A stretch of DNA of 64,000 nt, from NCBI RefSeq assembly GCF_029784155.1, contig NC_073693.1, positions 290,008,875 to 290,072,874 of the forward strand, read 5' to 3'. The notes beneath the pieces are model-generated. The model was not told where the DNA came from. It searched no databases and saw only the letters and a list, made by a program, of their open reading frames with translations. The translations under genes were made by a program, and so were the position numbers. This document shows, one piece after another, positions 23,525-33,800 of the stretch. Each line of letters begins with the position of its first letter. Position 1 is the stretch's first letter. Source of the DNA: Uranotaenia lowii. Taxonomy: Eukaryota; Arthropoda; Insecta; Diptera; Culicidae.

Positions 23525-25137
23525 TTGAAAGGGGGAGTTCCCCTGACACGTGGAAACGACATAAACTTGTCCTTCTGCCAAAACCGGGTAAGCCTTTAGG
23601 AGACCCATCGGCGTATCGACCGTCCTGTCTACTGGATACAGCGGGTAAAGTCCTGGAGAAGGTGATTCAGAACCGACTTCAGAGATACAGATGGCAGACT
23701 CTCGGAAAAACAGTTTGGTTTCCGTCGAGGTCGCAGCTCTGTAGATGCCATCCACTCGGTCATTGAGGTAGCGCACAGAGCCAGGTCAACCAAGAGGAGA
23801 GGGCTCCGCTTTTGCGCGGTGGTCACTCTGGATGTGAAGAACGCCTTCAACAGTGTCAGTTGGACAGCGATTGCGTCGTCGCTCATCCAAATGAGGATCC
23901 CGGCATATCTGTATAGGCTTGTGGAAAGTTACTTCCACAATCGCCATCTGCAGTATATGACCGGCGAGGGTTTGCGATTACAAGAGGTTTCGGCGGGTGT
24001 TCCACAGGGGTCAATACTCGGCCCGGTTCTGTGGAACATCACTTACGACGAACTCCTACGAACGAGCCTCCCATCGGGAGCTTAACTCGTAGAATTTGCG
24101 GATGATGTTGTCCTCTTGGCGAGAGGCTCCTCAACAGCGAAGGTTGAGCTACTGGCCACGGTAGCTATCCAGGCAGTGGAAAGCTTGATGCACTGCAAGT
24201 GCCTGCGTCTAGCCCACCACAAAACCGAGATGGTGCTAATGACCAACCTGATCTCACCCCAAACAGGTACCATTGCAGTTGGACCGTGCAATATCGTGTT
24301 CAAACGAGCAATCAAATACCTAGGGGTGATGATAGATAACAGGCTCAGCTTTACGAGCTATGTCGACTACGTGTGCAAGAAAGCGGCAATGGCCATGGCC
24401 GCACTCACACGGATGATGCCGAACTCCTCGGCAATTCGAAGTAGTAATAGGAGGATCCTGGCAAGTTGACCACATCGATCTTGTGGTACGGAGCAGCGGC
24501 CTGGAGGCAGGCCCTGGGAAGAAACTGTAACCTGCAGCGATTTAGCAGTGATTTAGCAGCGTTCAGTGGCTGATGAACCTACGAGTTATCAGTGGATACC
24601 GGACCATGTCGTCCGAAGCCGCCTGTGTAGTGGCGGGTGTTATGCCCATCTCGGTTTTGCTTGAGAAGGATGTCTACTGCTTCGACAAAAAAGACACGCC
24701 CAACTTACGAGATCTCACCAATGAAGACTTGATGTCCAACTGGCAGCAGCTGTGGGAAAGCTCGACGAGAGGAAGATGGACCCATCGTCTGATCCCACAC
24801 ATCGGGAACTGGATCGGAAGAAGGCACGGTGAAGTGGACTTCTATATGACGCAATTCCTGACAGGTCAAGGATGCTTCATGAAGTACAACTACCGGTTTG
24901 GACATGTGGCTTCGCCATATTGCCCAGATTGTGTGGACGTAGAGGCCCGAACATGTGGTGTTTGTTTGCCCGAGGTTTGCGGCGGTACGTACTTCCATAT
25001 TTGCCGCCTGTGGGCCCGACACGACAGCAGACAATGTGGTACAGAGGATGTGTGCGGATTCTAACACTTGGCATCCGGTCAGTGATGGGTTCACCCGGAT
25101 CATGACTGCCCTGAAGAGGAGCTGGAACCAACGGTAG
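23525..25137 (+). pseudogene. R1-clade reverse transcriptase, broken
   Basis: Pieces in order: an N-terminal RT segment with LLPKPGKPLGDPSAYRPSCL (from about 23560), QFGFRRGRSSVDAIHSV in another frame, LDVKNAFNSVSW (palm A, from 23825), GVPQGSILGPVLWN (about 23995-24036), then a stop at 24085-24087 just before FADDVVLL. The thumb reaches about 24470 with KYLGVMIDNRLSF. The C-terminal part (24573-25137) holds a Cys-rich knuckle region with a frameshift, then VFVCPRF and a terminal stop at 25135-25137. Stops and frameshifts make it inactive. It carries no endonuclease or gag part and lies between the two arms of the palindrome. Confidence 0.9.
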
Positions 25138-26613
25138 TCCGCGAACGGTGTAGGATGACTCCATCGACGGGGAGCATCTGAGTAGTGTGCGTCCGATCCC
25201 TTGATCGAAGCTACAAAGATAAGGCATTATCTTCTGCGAAGCGGAGGTCAGGTGTGCGCCGCGAACGTGAGTAGGATATCCCAATGTCGGGGGGTATCCG
25301 AGTAGGTGCCACTTCCTAAGGGGGAAACTGCGGGGATAAGACTTTACCTTCCTCGTAGCGGACCTCGAAGGAAGAGGGTTGACCACTGTCGGAAGATACG
25401 CACGGGTAGAGAGGCTCTCGATGCCGGGCGAGCTTCTCGAGTCGGTGTAGGATGTCGTCACCGTCGGGAAATATCCGAGTCCCGAACGTGTGCCGTGACA
25501 GGCGCGAGTCCAGGACAAGCAACTCTCGATCTGGCACACAACGGGCAGAAAATCCGCGGGCCAAAAATCCTAGGGTTGCCAGCCAAGGTAGATAAAGAAG
25601 ACCGGACAACGGTTGGAGTAGACTGACCCTATGACGGGGGGCTGTCGAGTAGAGTGCGTCCGACCCCACGGTTTGAGGCTACAAAGATAAGGCATCATCT
25701 TCTGCGTAGCGGATGCCGTGGGTGCGCCGCGTTCGTGCGTAGGATGCTCCACCTTTGGGAAGTAACCGAGTAGGGCGGTTCTCAACGACAGAAGCTGCGG
25801 GGATAAGCCTTTACTTTCTTCGCAGTGGAAATCGTTGGGAAAGGGTTTTTCCACGTTGGGGGAATACCTACGGGTAGAGTGACACACGACGGGCAAGTTG
25901 GCAAACCTCGAACCCTGGAGATAAGAGGTCGGGCTTCGAGTCGTTAGAGGAGAGGTCAGGCCTCGAACCTCCAGGCGGAGAGGTTTGTGTGGTCAACCCC
26001 GAGTCTTTATGATAAGGGGTCGGGTCTCGAGTCGTAAGAGGAGGGATCAGACCCCTTATCAACAAGAGGAGTAGTACTAGTGGTCACCTCGAGTCATTAC
26101 GAGGAGAGGTCAGATCTCAAGTCGATAGGAAGAGATCGGGCCTTGAACCGTGCTGAGGAGAGGTCAACATCGAGTCAATGCGCGGAGGGGTTGGATCTCG
26201 AGTCGTTAGAGGAGAGATCGGGCCCCAAGTCGCGAAGAGGAGAGGTTTGTTTGGGAATCTCGAGTCATTGCGAGGAGATGTCGGTTCTCAAGTCGTTAGA
26301 GGAGAGTTCAGGCGTCGAGTCGTAAGGATGAGAGGTTTTGCTGAAAGTGGTCTCGTTAATGAGTATTGCCTTGGAGCGCACTTGCGCGAATAGACCTCCC
26401 ACTATTGAAGTATAGTGTGCTGAACAGTTCGAGGTGGGAACTAGGTTTGCCGCCCCAGATGGAGTTTAGGGAGAAGGGGGTATACACGGGGGTCATGAGT
26501 CTTCCCATTCTACCCATGGACCCAGAGTAGCAAACTGGGGGGACGCGGTGGCTCGCCGTGCCTTGGAATTTAATCTGTAAACCGGGATTTACCACCTGTG
26601 GTTACCAACTAAA
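25138..26613 (+). mobile_element. Right arm of the palindromic structure (R1-type 3' sequence)
   Basis: It directly follows the end of the transcriptase frame and includes CGTGTGCCGTGACAGGCGCG near 25490 and GAGGAGAGGT/TCGAGTCGTTAGAGG minisatellite units (about 25920-26340). It ends at GTGGTTACCAACTA. The mirror copy is the left arm. Open frames on both strands here (for example 25316-25669 -, 26080-26325 +) follow the repeat and have no domain. Confidence 0.8.
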
Positions 26614-26619
26614 ATAAGA

Positions 26620-26835
26620 ATATCTAGAACAGTTCGAGCAAATGCAACCAAATTTGGCAAAATGGTTTCAAATGATATTTGGTACATAACTTGAGAACCA
26701 ATCAAACAAATGAAACCAAATTTGGCATGAGAGCTCCCATACAACTTTTTTAAGCATCAATCGTGGACCCTCTGAACTTTGAAAGAGGGGGCATGTGGAG
26801 AATCCATACAAAAAGCGTAGATTTTAGCTTATTTA
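26620..26835. repeat. Minisatellite-family unit, right flank of the palindrome
   Basis: Two CCAAATTTGGCA words about 80 bases apart, with AGAGCTCCCATAC after them, match the 18.3-18.97 kb family and the left flank at 21.9-22.19 kb. Confidence 0.55.
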
Positions 26836-27779
26836 ATTGAAGAACTTATGGAACTTACAAAAACACATAAAAATTTTCAGATCTTGATAAATAAATTAAA
26901 AGATGAAGTTTCATTAAATAAGTTGAAATCATCTTCTTCTTCTTCTTGTTCTATCGTTGATTGCTCTATGAGCCATCAACTGGTTCATGGGGCCGGTAGC
27001 GGTTGAAATCATCTTCGTAACAAATTTTCTATTTGTTTTTACAAATTTCAATTAATTTTAGAAGGTGTTGCAAAGCACACTATGTCAGCTGTTAAAAACT
27101 AAAAATTGATCACTGTGTGGGTAAACTGAGAACCCCGTTGAGAAATAATGGGCACCCTTCTAAGCTGACAAGGTGTATGAAAGTATACAAGTTAAATTTG
27201 AGGAACAATGTCACAATGAAGTTGCTTGTTTTTTTAACGTTTGAAAACAAAGTTTTGAGTAAATTTATTTTCTTGTATTATCACATTAAGGACCGTGAAG
27301 AAATCTTAGCCGGAAACACCAATATTCGACACTCTATATCTTATAAATATCTAGTCTAATTTTTTTTAACCAAAATTCGACTTTCTGGGAGTTTGGGACT
27401 TAGTCGGTTCACTGAAAAAACGGACGTCTTTCTGAAAAACGGAAAAGTCCTCGAAAGTCAAATTCTTACCAAATTTTTTTTTGAGATAACAACAGATCTT
27501 GACGTTTCATGCATTTCTAAGTCATTTGATATCAACATTTTTACGATTTTTTCGAATTTCCATTTGATCGTCCCTTTGGTGATTTTTGATATTTTTAAGT
27601 TGATTGTTGACAAAAAATTTCTTTTTAAGATAACAACAGATTTCGACGTTTCATGCTTTTTAAAGTCATTTGGCATCAAAATAAAATTTAGATTTTCCGA
27701 TTTGTTTTGTTCCCTTTTGATGATTTTGAGGGTCAAAATTTGTATCGCTTGGAAACGAAGTTTTTTTTGTTGAATATAT
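26836..27779. other. AT-rich intergenic DNA, no gene seen
   Basis: There is a short TTC-triplet run near 26932. The frame at 27393-27773 (+, 126 residues) contains two copies of an FEITTDLDVSCISKSF-like phrase (about residues 29-44 and 77-92). The repeat is also present in the DNA, and I see no protein family in it. Confidence 0.35.
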
Positions 27780-27780
27780 A

Positions 27781-28035
27781 AGGCCCTCAGAGCCAAAGGG
27801 GTATAATTAACAAAATAGTCGATTTTGTGTTAATAATGCCTCACAATTCTTCATATTTAAATCTATGTTTGAAATATTTTTCAGATTTTTTGAATTTTAT
27901 GTTTAAACTTTTACGGTAAAAAGAAAAATACAAATTTTCGAAAAATATATGGAAAATGCCTAAAAACAATAACTTAAAAGCGTGTTTTCTCGAAATAAGC
28001 TTTTATACACTTATACCCTTATATACTTATATGTA
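27781..28035 (+). mobile_element. GGCCCTCAGAGCC MITE copy, about 250 bp
   Basis: It starts AGGCCCTCAGAGCCAAAGGG and ends near ACACTTATACCCTTATA. The interior word AAAGCGTGTTTTCTCGAAAT just before the right end is shared with the copy at 33482-34097. This copy preserves the uninterrupted sequence AATAAGCTTTTATACACTTA that is broken by an insertion in the other copy. Confidence 0.7.
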
Positions 28036-28097
28036 AGTAATAGGATGTGTCGAATGCCGAATGGTCACGCAAATATTTGTTCGGAGAATATCATATT

Positions 28098-28403
28098 CTA
28101 GGTTTTTCTTGAATATTTTGTTCCCACGCGAGGCAAATGAAATTCCAATATACCAAGCTTACTGGAAAATTCTTTGGCTACTGGGAAGTTCCCAGCAAAC
28201 ATGAAATCGTATAAGAAATGATAACCAAAGTCATTTAAAATGGTGTTGCGAATCGCAATTTCAACAGTATCTAGAGTGAAAAGATCGTATAGAATGTCGT
28301 CTGAAGTCAGTTTAGATCGGATATGATAGAAAGTCAGCCATGTTTGTATGTTTTGGAATGATTTTGCTCCCGCGCGGACTTTAAGTGAGAAAATCTTCGT
28401 CAT
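28098..28403 (-). other. Unassigned 101-codon open frame
   Basis: The frame starts MTKIFSLKVRAGAKSF and is of mixed composition, somewhat less AT-rich than its surroundings. I recognise no domain, signal peptide or membrane segment. There is no clear splice context and it lies directly after a MITE. It could be a gene remnant, a piece of a transposon frame, or chance. Confidence 0.2.
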
Positions 28404-29015
28404 GTTATCTCTGCAAGCAGCAGTGGATCCAGATTGCTAAAAATCAGATTCGAATTGAGTAGTATTGACCAATGAGAGAGCTGAAAAATATTGTCTCTGG
28501 CTACGATTTGAAGGCTATGAGAGCCAAATCTTGAGCTCTTTTGCATTCTTCTGATAGATACGAATAAGGTGTCGAATAACGCCCAATTGGTGTAGTTTTC
28601 GTCGCTTTAGAAAGAAAGGAAATTTATGTTTGTATATTGCCAAAATAGAGCTTTTTTTTTAATGAAAAGGATCTAGCAACATTGCTAGATTTTCCGTCCA
28701 ATTTTCAGAAAAATCATTTTATTAAGAAAGTTAATGATTTTATATTGGTTATCCACCACGGGTGCACGGATTCACCGCAGTTTCTGCCTTAGTATGTGCT
28801 TACATGCATTCATATGTTATTAGATTCGACAAATCTTCAATGCAGCGCGTATAACATACCGGGACCCCATGGCTTCGTATGAACTGTTTTGGAGTGAATG
28901 TATTGCATGTGTTGATGTCTGTATATTTTGGAAGAACGAGTCAAAGTTATTCTGGCATCCATGTACATACCTGGCCAGCTAGCAACTGCAACTGATTGAA
29001 CATTCTTTTTATATA
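28404..29015. other. Intergenic DNA, no gene seen
   Basis: Mixed-composition sequence with no open frame of note and no repeat I can place. It ends at the TA flank of the next element. Confidence 0.3.
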
Positions 29016-29957
29016 GGGGAGATATAGGGGATACTTGATCCCTGGGGATACTTGATTCCTTGGCTATATTTCGAAACTGGAATGTCTAACAAAGATCAAA
29101 TGTTCTAGAAAAATGTGCAAAATGAGCAAAATAACAATGCTTGTAGTTGAAAATTTTTTAACAAAATAATTGTTTGAGTAATTGAACTTTGTTTGAAAAA
29201 TTTCACAAAATGTAACTTGAAGATCTTTTTTCATCACTTTAAAATGTTCCTTCAATGGGAAAATTATGAAAAAAATATTTGTTCCAATGTATCAATCGTT
29301 CGAGCGTAAAATGAACTTCATAATGCCATATTTTCAAAGTAATGGAAAACTCTCAACTTTTTTCAGAAAAAGTTTTCTAAAATGTTGATTATGGGTACAA
29401 TTGATCCCCCTTCCAAACGGCATATTCTTCTTCTGAATTGATCGTTATGATTGCTGATTAAGAAAATAACGAATATTTATCCAAAAACTAATATTTATCA
29501 AAAAATAGTCTGAAGAAAAGAGCAAAAATAATTAATTTTCTCTTAATTATAAAAAAAGCGCCTTTAAGTATGCAATGTTATTAGCGTTGAGACAAAGTTA
29601 TTGAATTTCCTTCTTATGTCTGCTATAAATTGTGAAATGAGAACAAACATGACCAAAATAAAATAGTCAATCAACATTCTATCTTGGGGTTTTGTTAGAT
29701 TTTTATACAAGGATTAGGGCTTCCTGAATAAAAGATCAATTCTCCTTCAATAATGGATCAAGTCTCCCCTAACTTCAGAAAAATCGCAATTTTTTTACTC
29801 CCACGAAAAGCTTCTAGTTCATCAACGAGTTCAAGTATCGTTCTAATTTTTGGAGTATAGAAACTTGAAGTTACAAGCTGTCAGAAAATGTCAAAGACGG
29901 CGAGTTACTAAATTTTTAAAAAATAAGAAAAGGGGATCAAGTATCCCCACTCTCCCC
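29016..29957. mobile_element. 942-bp TA-flanked TIR element
   Basis: The left end GGGGAGATATAGGGGATACT (then TGATCC) and the right end GATCAAGTATCCCC followed by ACTCTCCCC are inverted; both are bordered by TA. The terminal phrase GGGGATACTTGATCC recurs just inside. A partial second copy in inverse orientation lies at about 61230-61766. No transposase domain is visible. Confidence 0.85.
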
Positions 29958-29984
29958 TAGTCAGTTCTAAAGGAAACACATTTT

Positions 29985-30115
29985 ACCTGTCAGCTGCTTC
30001 TGGGATTCAAACCCAAAAGTTTTCTAGCCGATACCGTTAATCGAACCCAGTACGCCTGGCATACCAAAACCAGTCTCGCGCCAGCCATTCCGCTTGACCA
30101 CATCGACACTTTTTT
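29985..30115 (-). repeat. tRNA-derived SINE-like unit
   Basis: On the minus strand, GATGTGGTCAAGCGGAATGG resembles an A-box region and GTACTGGGTTCGATTAACGG a B-box. A second GGGTTTGAATCCCAG follows about 50 bases later. The unit lies next to the preceding TIR element. It looks like a SINE head rather than a functional tRNA. Confidence 0.5.
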
Positions 30116-30835
30116 CCATAAAGTAATTGATTTTATAGTCTTAAAATGTTCTGATGTTCTAAAGAATAACAAAAGATCAAACATTATGTAATCTTTAACA
30201 TGAATTGAAAAATCAAACTACAATTAAGGTTGCAAAAAACTTAAAAAGTCTTGTTATATTATACCATTAAATTTGCTTATAACTGTGATTTAATGGAATA
30301 TAATATCTTTAAACCAAAGGCTTGTTCTAATTTCGTGCCAGATTTGATTTGATAACAACTAATCATTTTAAATTAAATTCTTTTTTTTTCAATAAGACGT
30401 GCTAAACTTTAAATTTTCAAGGTAATTTTTTTTTAAATCAAATTAGTTGATTCTCTGTCTTAAAATTCAAATTGTAAGTAATCAGAACTCAACATTCAGA
30501 TTATATAAAAAATATATATATTTTGGAAATCAACATTGTAACAAAATTGTAAAAATAGTTTGATAGATCTTTATAGAAGATTTGGCTCGATATAGTTCGA
30601 AAAAAGTGACAAAAATATAAAAAATCCTTTACCACAGGTTGTTTGTGGCCAATAGTAGAAAATCTTGTCTAGAAACGTTATATTTTTAATCTTGTCGTAC
30701 ATCGTTGTTTCATACATTATTCTATATCGTCTTAATGTTCTTAGTAGCAAGCTTTCTAGATTCAATGCAAGCCAGTTTTACTTAAATTAAACATTCATTT
30801 ATAAAAAAAATAAAAATAAGCAAAATATCACTCAC
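30116..30835. other. Kinase-gene intron (3' side), AT-rich
   Basis: On the minus strand this follows the donor of the third kinase exon found here (GTGAG from 30835 leftward). No further kinase exon could be recognised in it. Confidence 0.35.
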
Positions 30836-33800
30836 CCGGTTTTCCCAACTGCACACACAGTTCCAACGTTCTCGCTATAGCACTTTCGGACAAATTGGTA
30901 TCGATAATGACCAGGGGCGCTTCCTGGATCAGCTGCCGGTTGCTCTCGATCTGCGTTGCAAATTGGACAAATAAAATTATTAGCTTAGTCGCTAAAGCAC
31001 CGTGCACTAATTGGGTAAATGTAGCGTAAAATCTACACACATCACTTGTTGCGATAACGAGCCGTTACATTGGAAAATTGAATGGTAAGTGGATATATTT
31101 CTGCGTAGTTTTGATATGGTTGTGTAATTTTAAGAAAAAAAAATAACAGAACGGTGATTTATCTCAATTAAAACAATAATATTAGAGGAAATTATTTCAA
31201 AATCAATGCTCTGGATTCAAAAATAAGTTTGTGAAAAAAAAAATTTCAAAGAATTGGTTCAGCCAAGGCCTATCCAAACCAGATATTGTTTTGGCTTGAG
31301 TTTATATTTTCAGGCTATCAAACAGTTATGCATAATTCAACGGTAATAAGGATAGAATAATTTGAAAAAAAAACAGTTGATTTGAAAAGGCAGAACTCGA
31401 CTTTGATAATTTTGGATACAGTATGCATTCTTGGTGTATAGGCTTTGAATGAATAAATCTCCAAAGTTTCTTTTGCATATTCCCATGTAAAAATAAGTTT
31501 TTTAAGAAATAGGTATAATCAAAGCTGTTTTCAAACCATGATTCTTTTTTTAATTTCAGGGATTTAAGTGAAAATTTCAGATCCAGACTAAAAATGAAAA
31601 AAATTGGGCAATAGCTTTGAAACAAATCAGGAAAATATATTCTACATAGCTTTAGTGTGTTTTTTTATTTTTTAGTTTTTTTTTACGGAGATGTGATGCC
31701 TATTAACATATGTATCATCAACCCAATCCTTCTTGCTTCGCGTTTCAGTTTGTGATAGATCTCTTCCACCGCCGCAGATGATCTGCCGACTTTGTCAATG
31801 TCGTCGGCAAAGTAGGTAGACAAGCGATGCTTTACGCATTTAGTTGATTTTATCTTGTTTATCCTTGTTTCAAAAATTGCGTCTATTTTTGTCAGTAGGT
31901 ATAGACTGGCTGGCGGGTGTTCCGCAATATTTGTATGATTGGTTTTATAAATTCAACTATAAATGAGGCCCTTAGAGCCAAAGGGGTATAAGTGCATAAA
32001 ACCTGATTTCGAGAAAAAAGCACTTGAACTTCGTTTTGTTCCAGTAAATTCCATAGATATTTTTTATGATTTTTTTTCATGTGACTGATTTTTCTTAATA
32101 AAAACAAAGCATTTTACAACATTTTCCCAAAAAACAACGTTTATTTGACGTTTATTGAGGCGATACATATTTTTTAAATTTGGTACTTATACCCCTTTGG
32201 CTCCAAACACATGCACTTATACCCCTTTGCCACCAACAAATTTTCACATCCAGGTTATTTGATCTTATTGATATGGGTAAGAAACCATAAACATTCATTG
32301 TTACAAGGATCAATTAGTTTTCGTATAAATATATTTTTTGTTGTTTTGATGAGAAATATACTCTGGTACAGTAGGTTAAGAGATTTTATGGCTGAAGATT
32401 GACCTGGTCTTGGCAACTTCTACTAAATCTCTCCAAACAACGTTTTTTCATCAAGATTAATTTATAATAATTCGTGAAAGGTATTTTTCACTAAATTCCG
32501 ATCACCACGTGTTTTGTACGTCTTTGCCTAATCAACTGGGTTTTGGAATGGGACTTGCGGTCACTCTGAGTTGGTTTTTTACAGTAAATTAACGATAAGC
32601 GCTTCAATATTAACCCAATTATCTCGTACAAATACTTTTTTTTTGTATTTTATAAGCCTTTAATCCGTGACACACTTCATATATCCAGAAATCAGGAATT
32701 TGTGATCCGCTAATTTGTTATTGAAATAGAAAAAATAATTAAATATATTAATATTTTTTCTACTAGAATTATCACTAAATGCAATCAGATGAATCATAGT
32801 TGATGGAAAATTTTTAAACATCATCAGCTATTCACAAGAAAAGTGAATTACATTAATTTTAAAATTTTTTGGTCCCGATGAAAAAACATTACTTTCATGA
32901 AATCAAGTTAGGGTTGGTGGCAAAAGGGTATAAGTACATCAGTTTAATGGACTTTGGAGGCAAAGGGGTATAAGTGCAGCACTCATACCCCTTTGGCTCC
33001 AAACAAAAAGGAAATTTCAGTTAGCACGATTTTTTCAACGAGATCTAAACATAACAAAATAGTGAAATAAAATTATTATTAAAATAGCATATGATGATTG
33101 ACAGTCAAGGATTCGTTCTAGATGGTTATCTCGATTTTTTCCATTTTGTCACTTATACCCCTTTGGCTCCAAGGGCCTCAAATATGATAGGGTCAACCAG
33201 GGCCGTAGGGAGAACCGCCTCATGGGGACCAATTTTCTAATAAAATATTTTTGGCATGAGAGGGCATGAATAATACTAAATAAAACATTTTATACTGTTT
33301 CGTTATTCAATTTTAAGTTCTTTTACATCAGTGGTTTTCAAACTTTTTTCACTCACCGCCCCCTTTTGAAAAACTTTCGAGCTCAACGCCCCCTGGTAAA
33401 ATTTTAAGAAAATCTATAAAAAAAACGTCGAAAACGGTTAGTTTTAATGTTGTTGTAAGACAAAACACATTCAAATTTATATGGGCCCTCAGAGCCAAGG
33501 TGTAGGTGATATTATAAGTGTAGAAATGGTCGATAATTCAAACGATTCTTTATGTTTCAAACTATATTTCGTGATTTTCAGATTTTTAAAATTTTATTTT
33601 GATAGATATTATTTCTTTCGTTATATAATGCAAATTTTTGAACGGAAAATGACCAAACATAACAACTTGAAAGCGTGTTTTCTTGAAATAAGCTAAGGTA
33701 GCCCGAATTTTTTTCGGTCGTATCCGGACAAATCCAAGCATTTGATTTTAAAATGTTTAACCCAAAATCGGGGCAACATCCGGGCAAATTTGGTTAAAAT

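Noticed and set aside
24877..25539. 220-codon minus-strand frame
   Set aside because: It lies antisense to the R1 C-terminal region and its 3' sequence, and has no independent domain.
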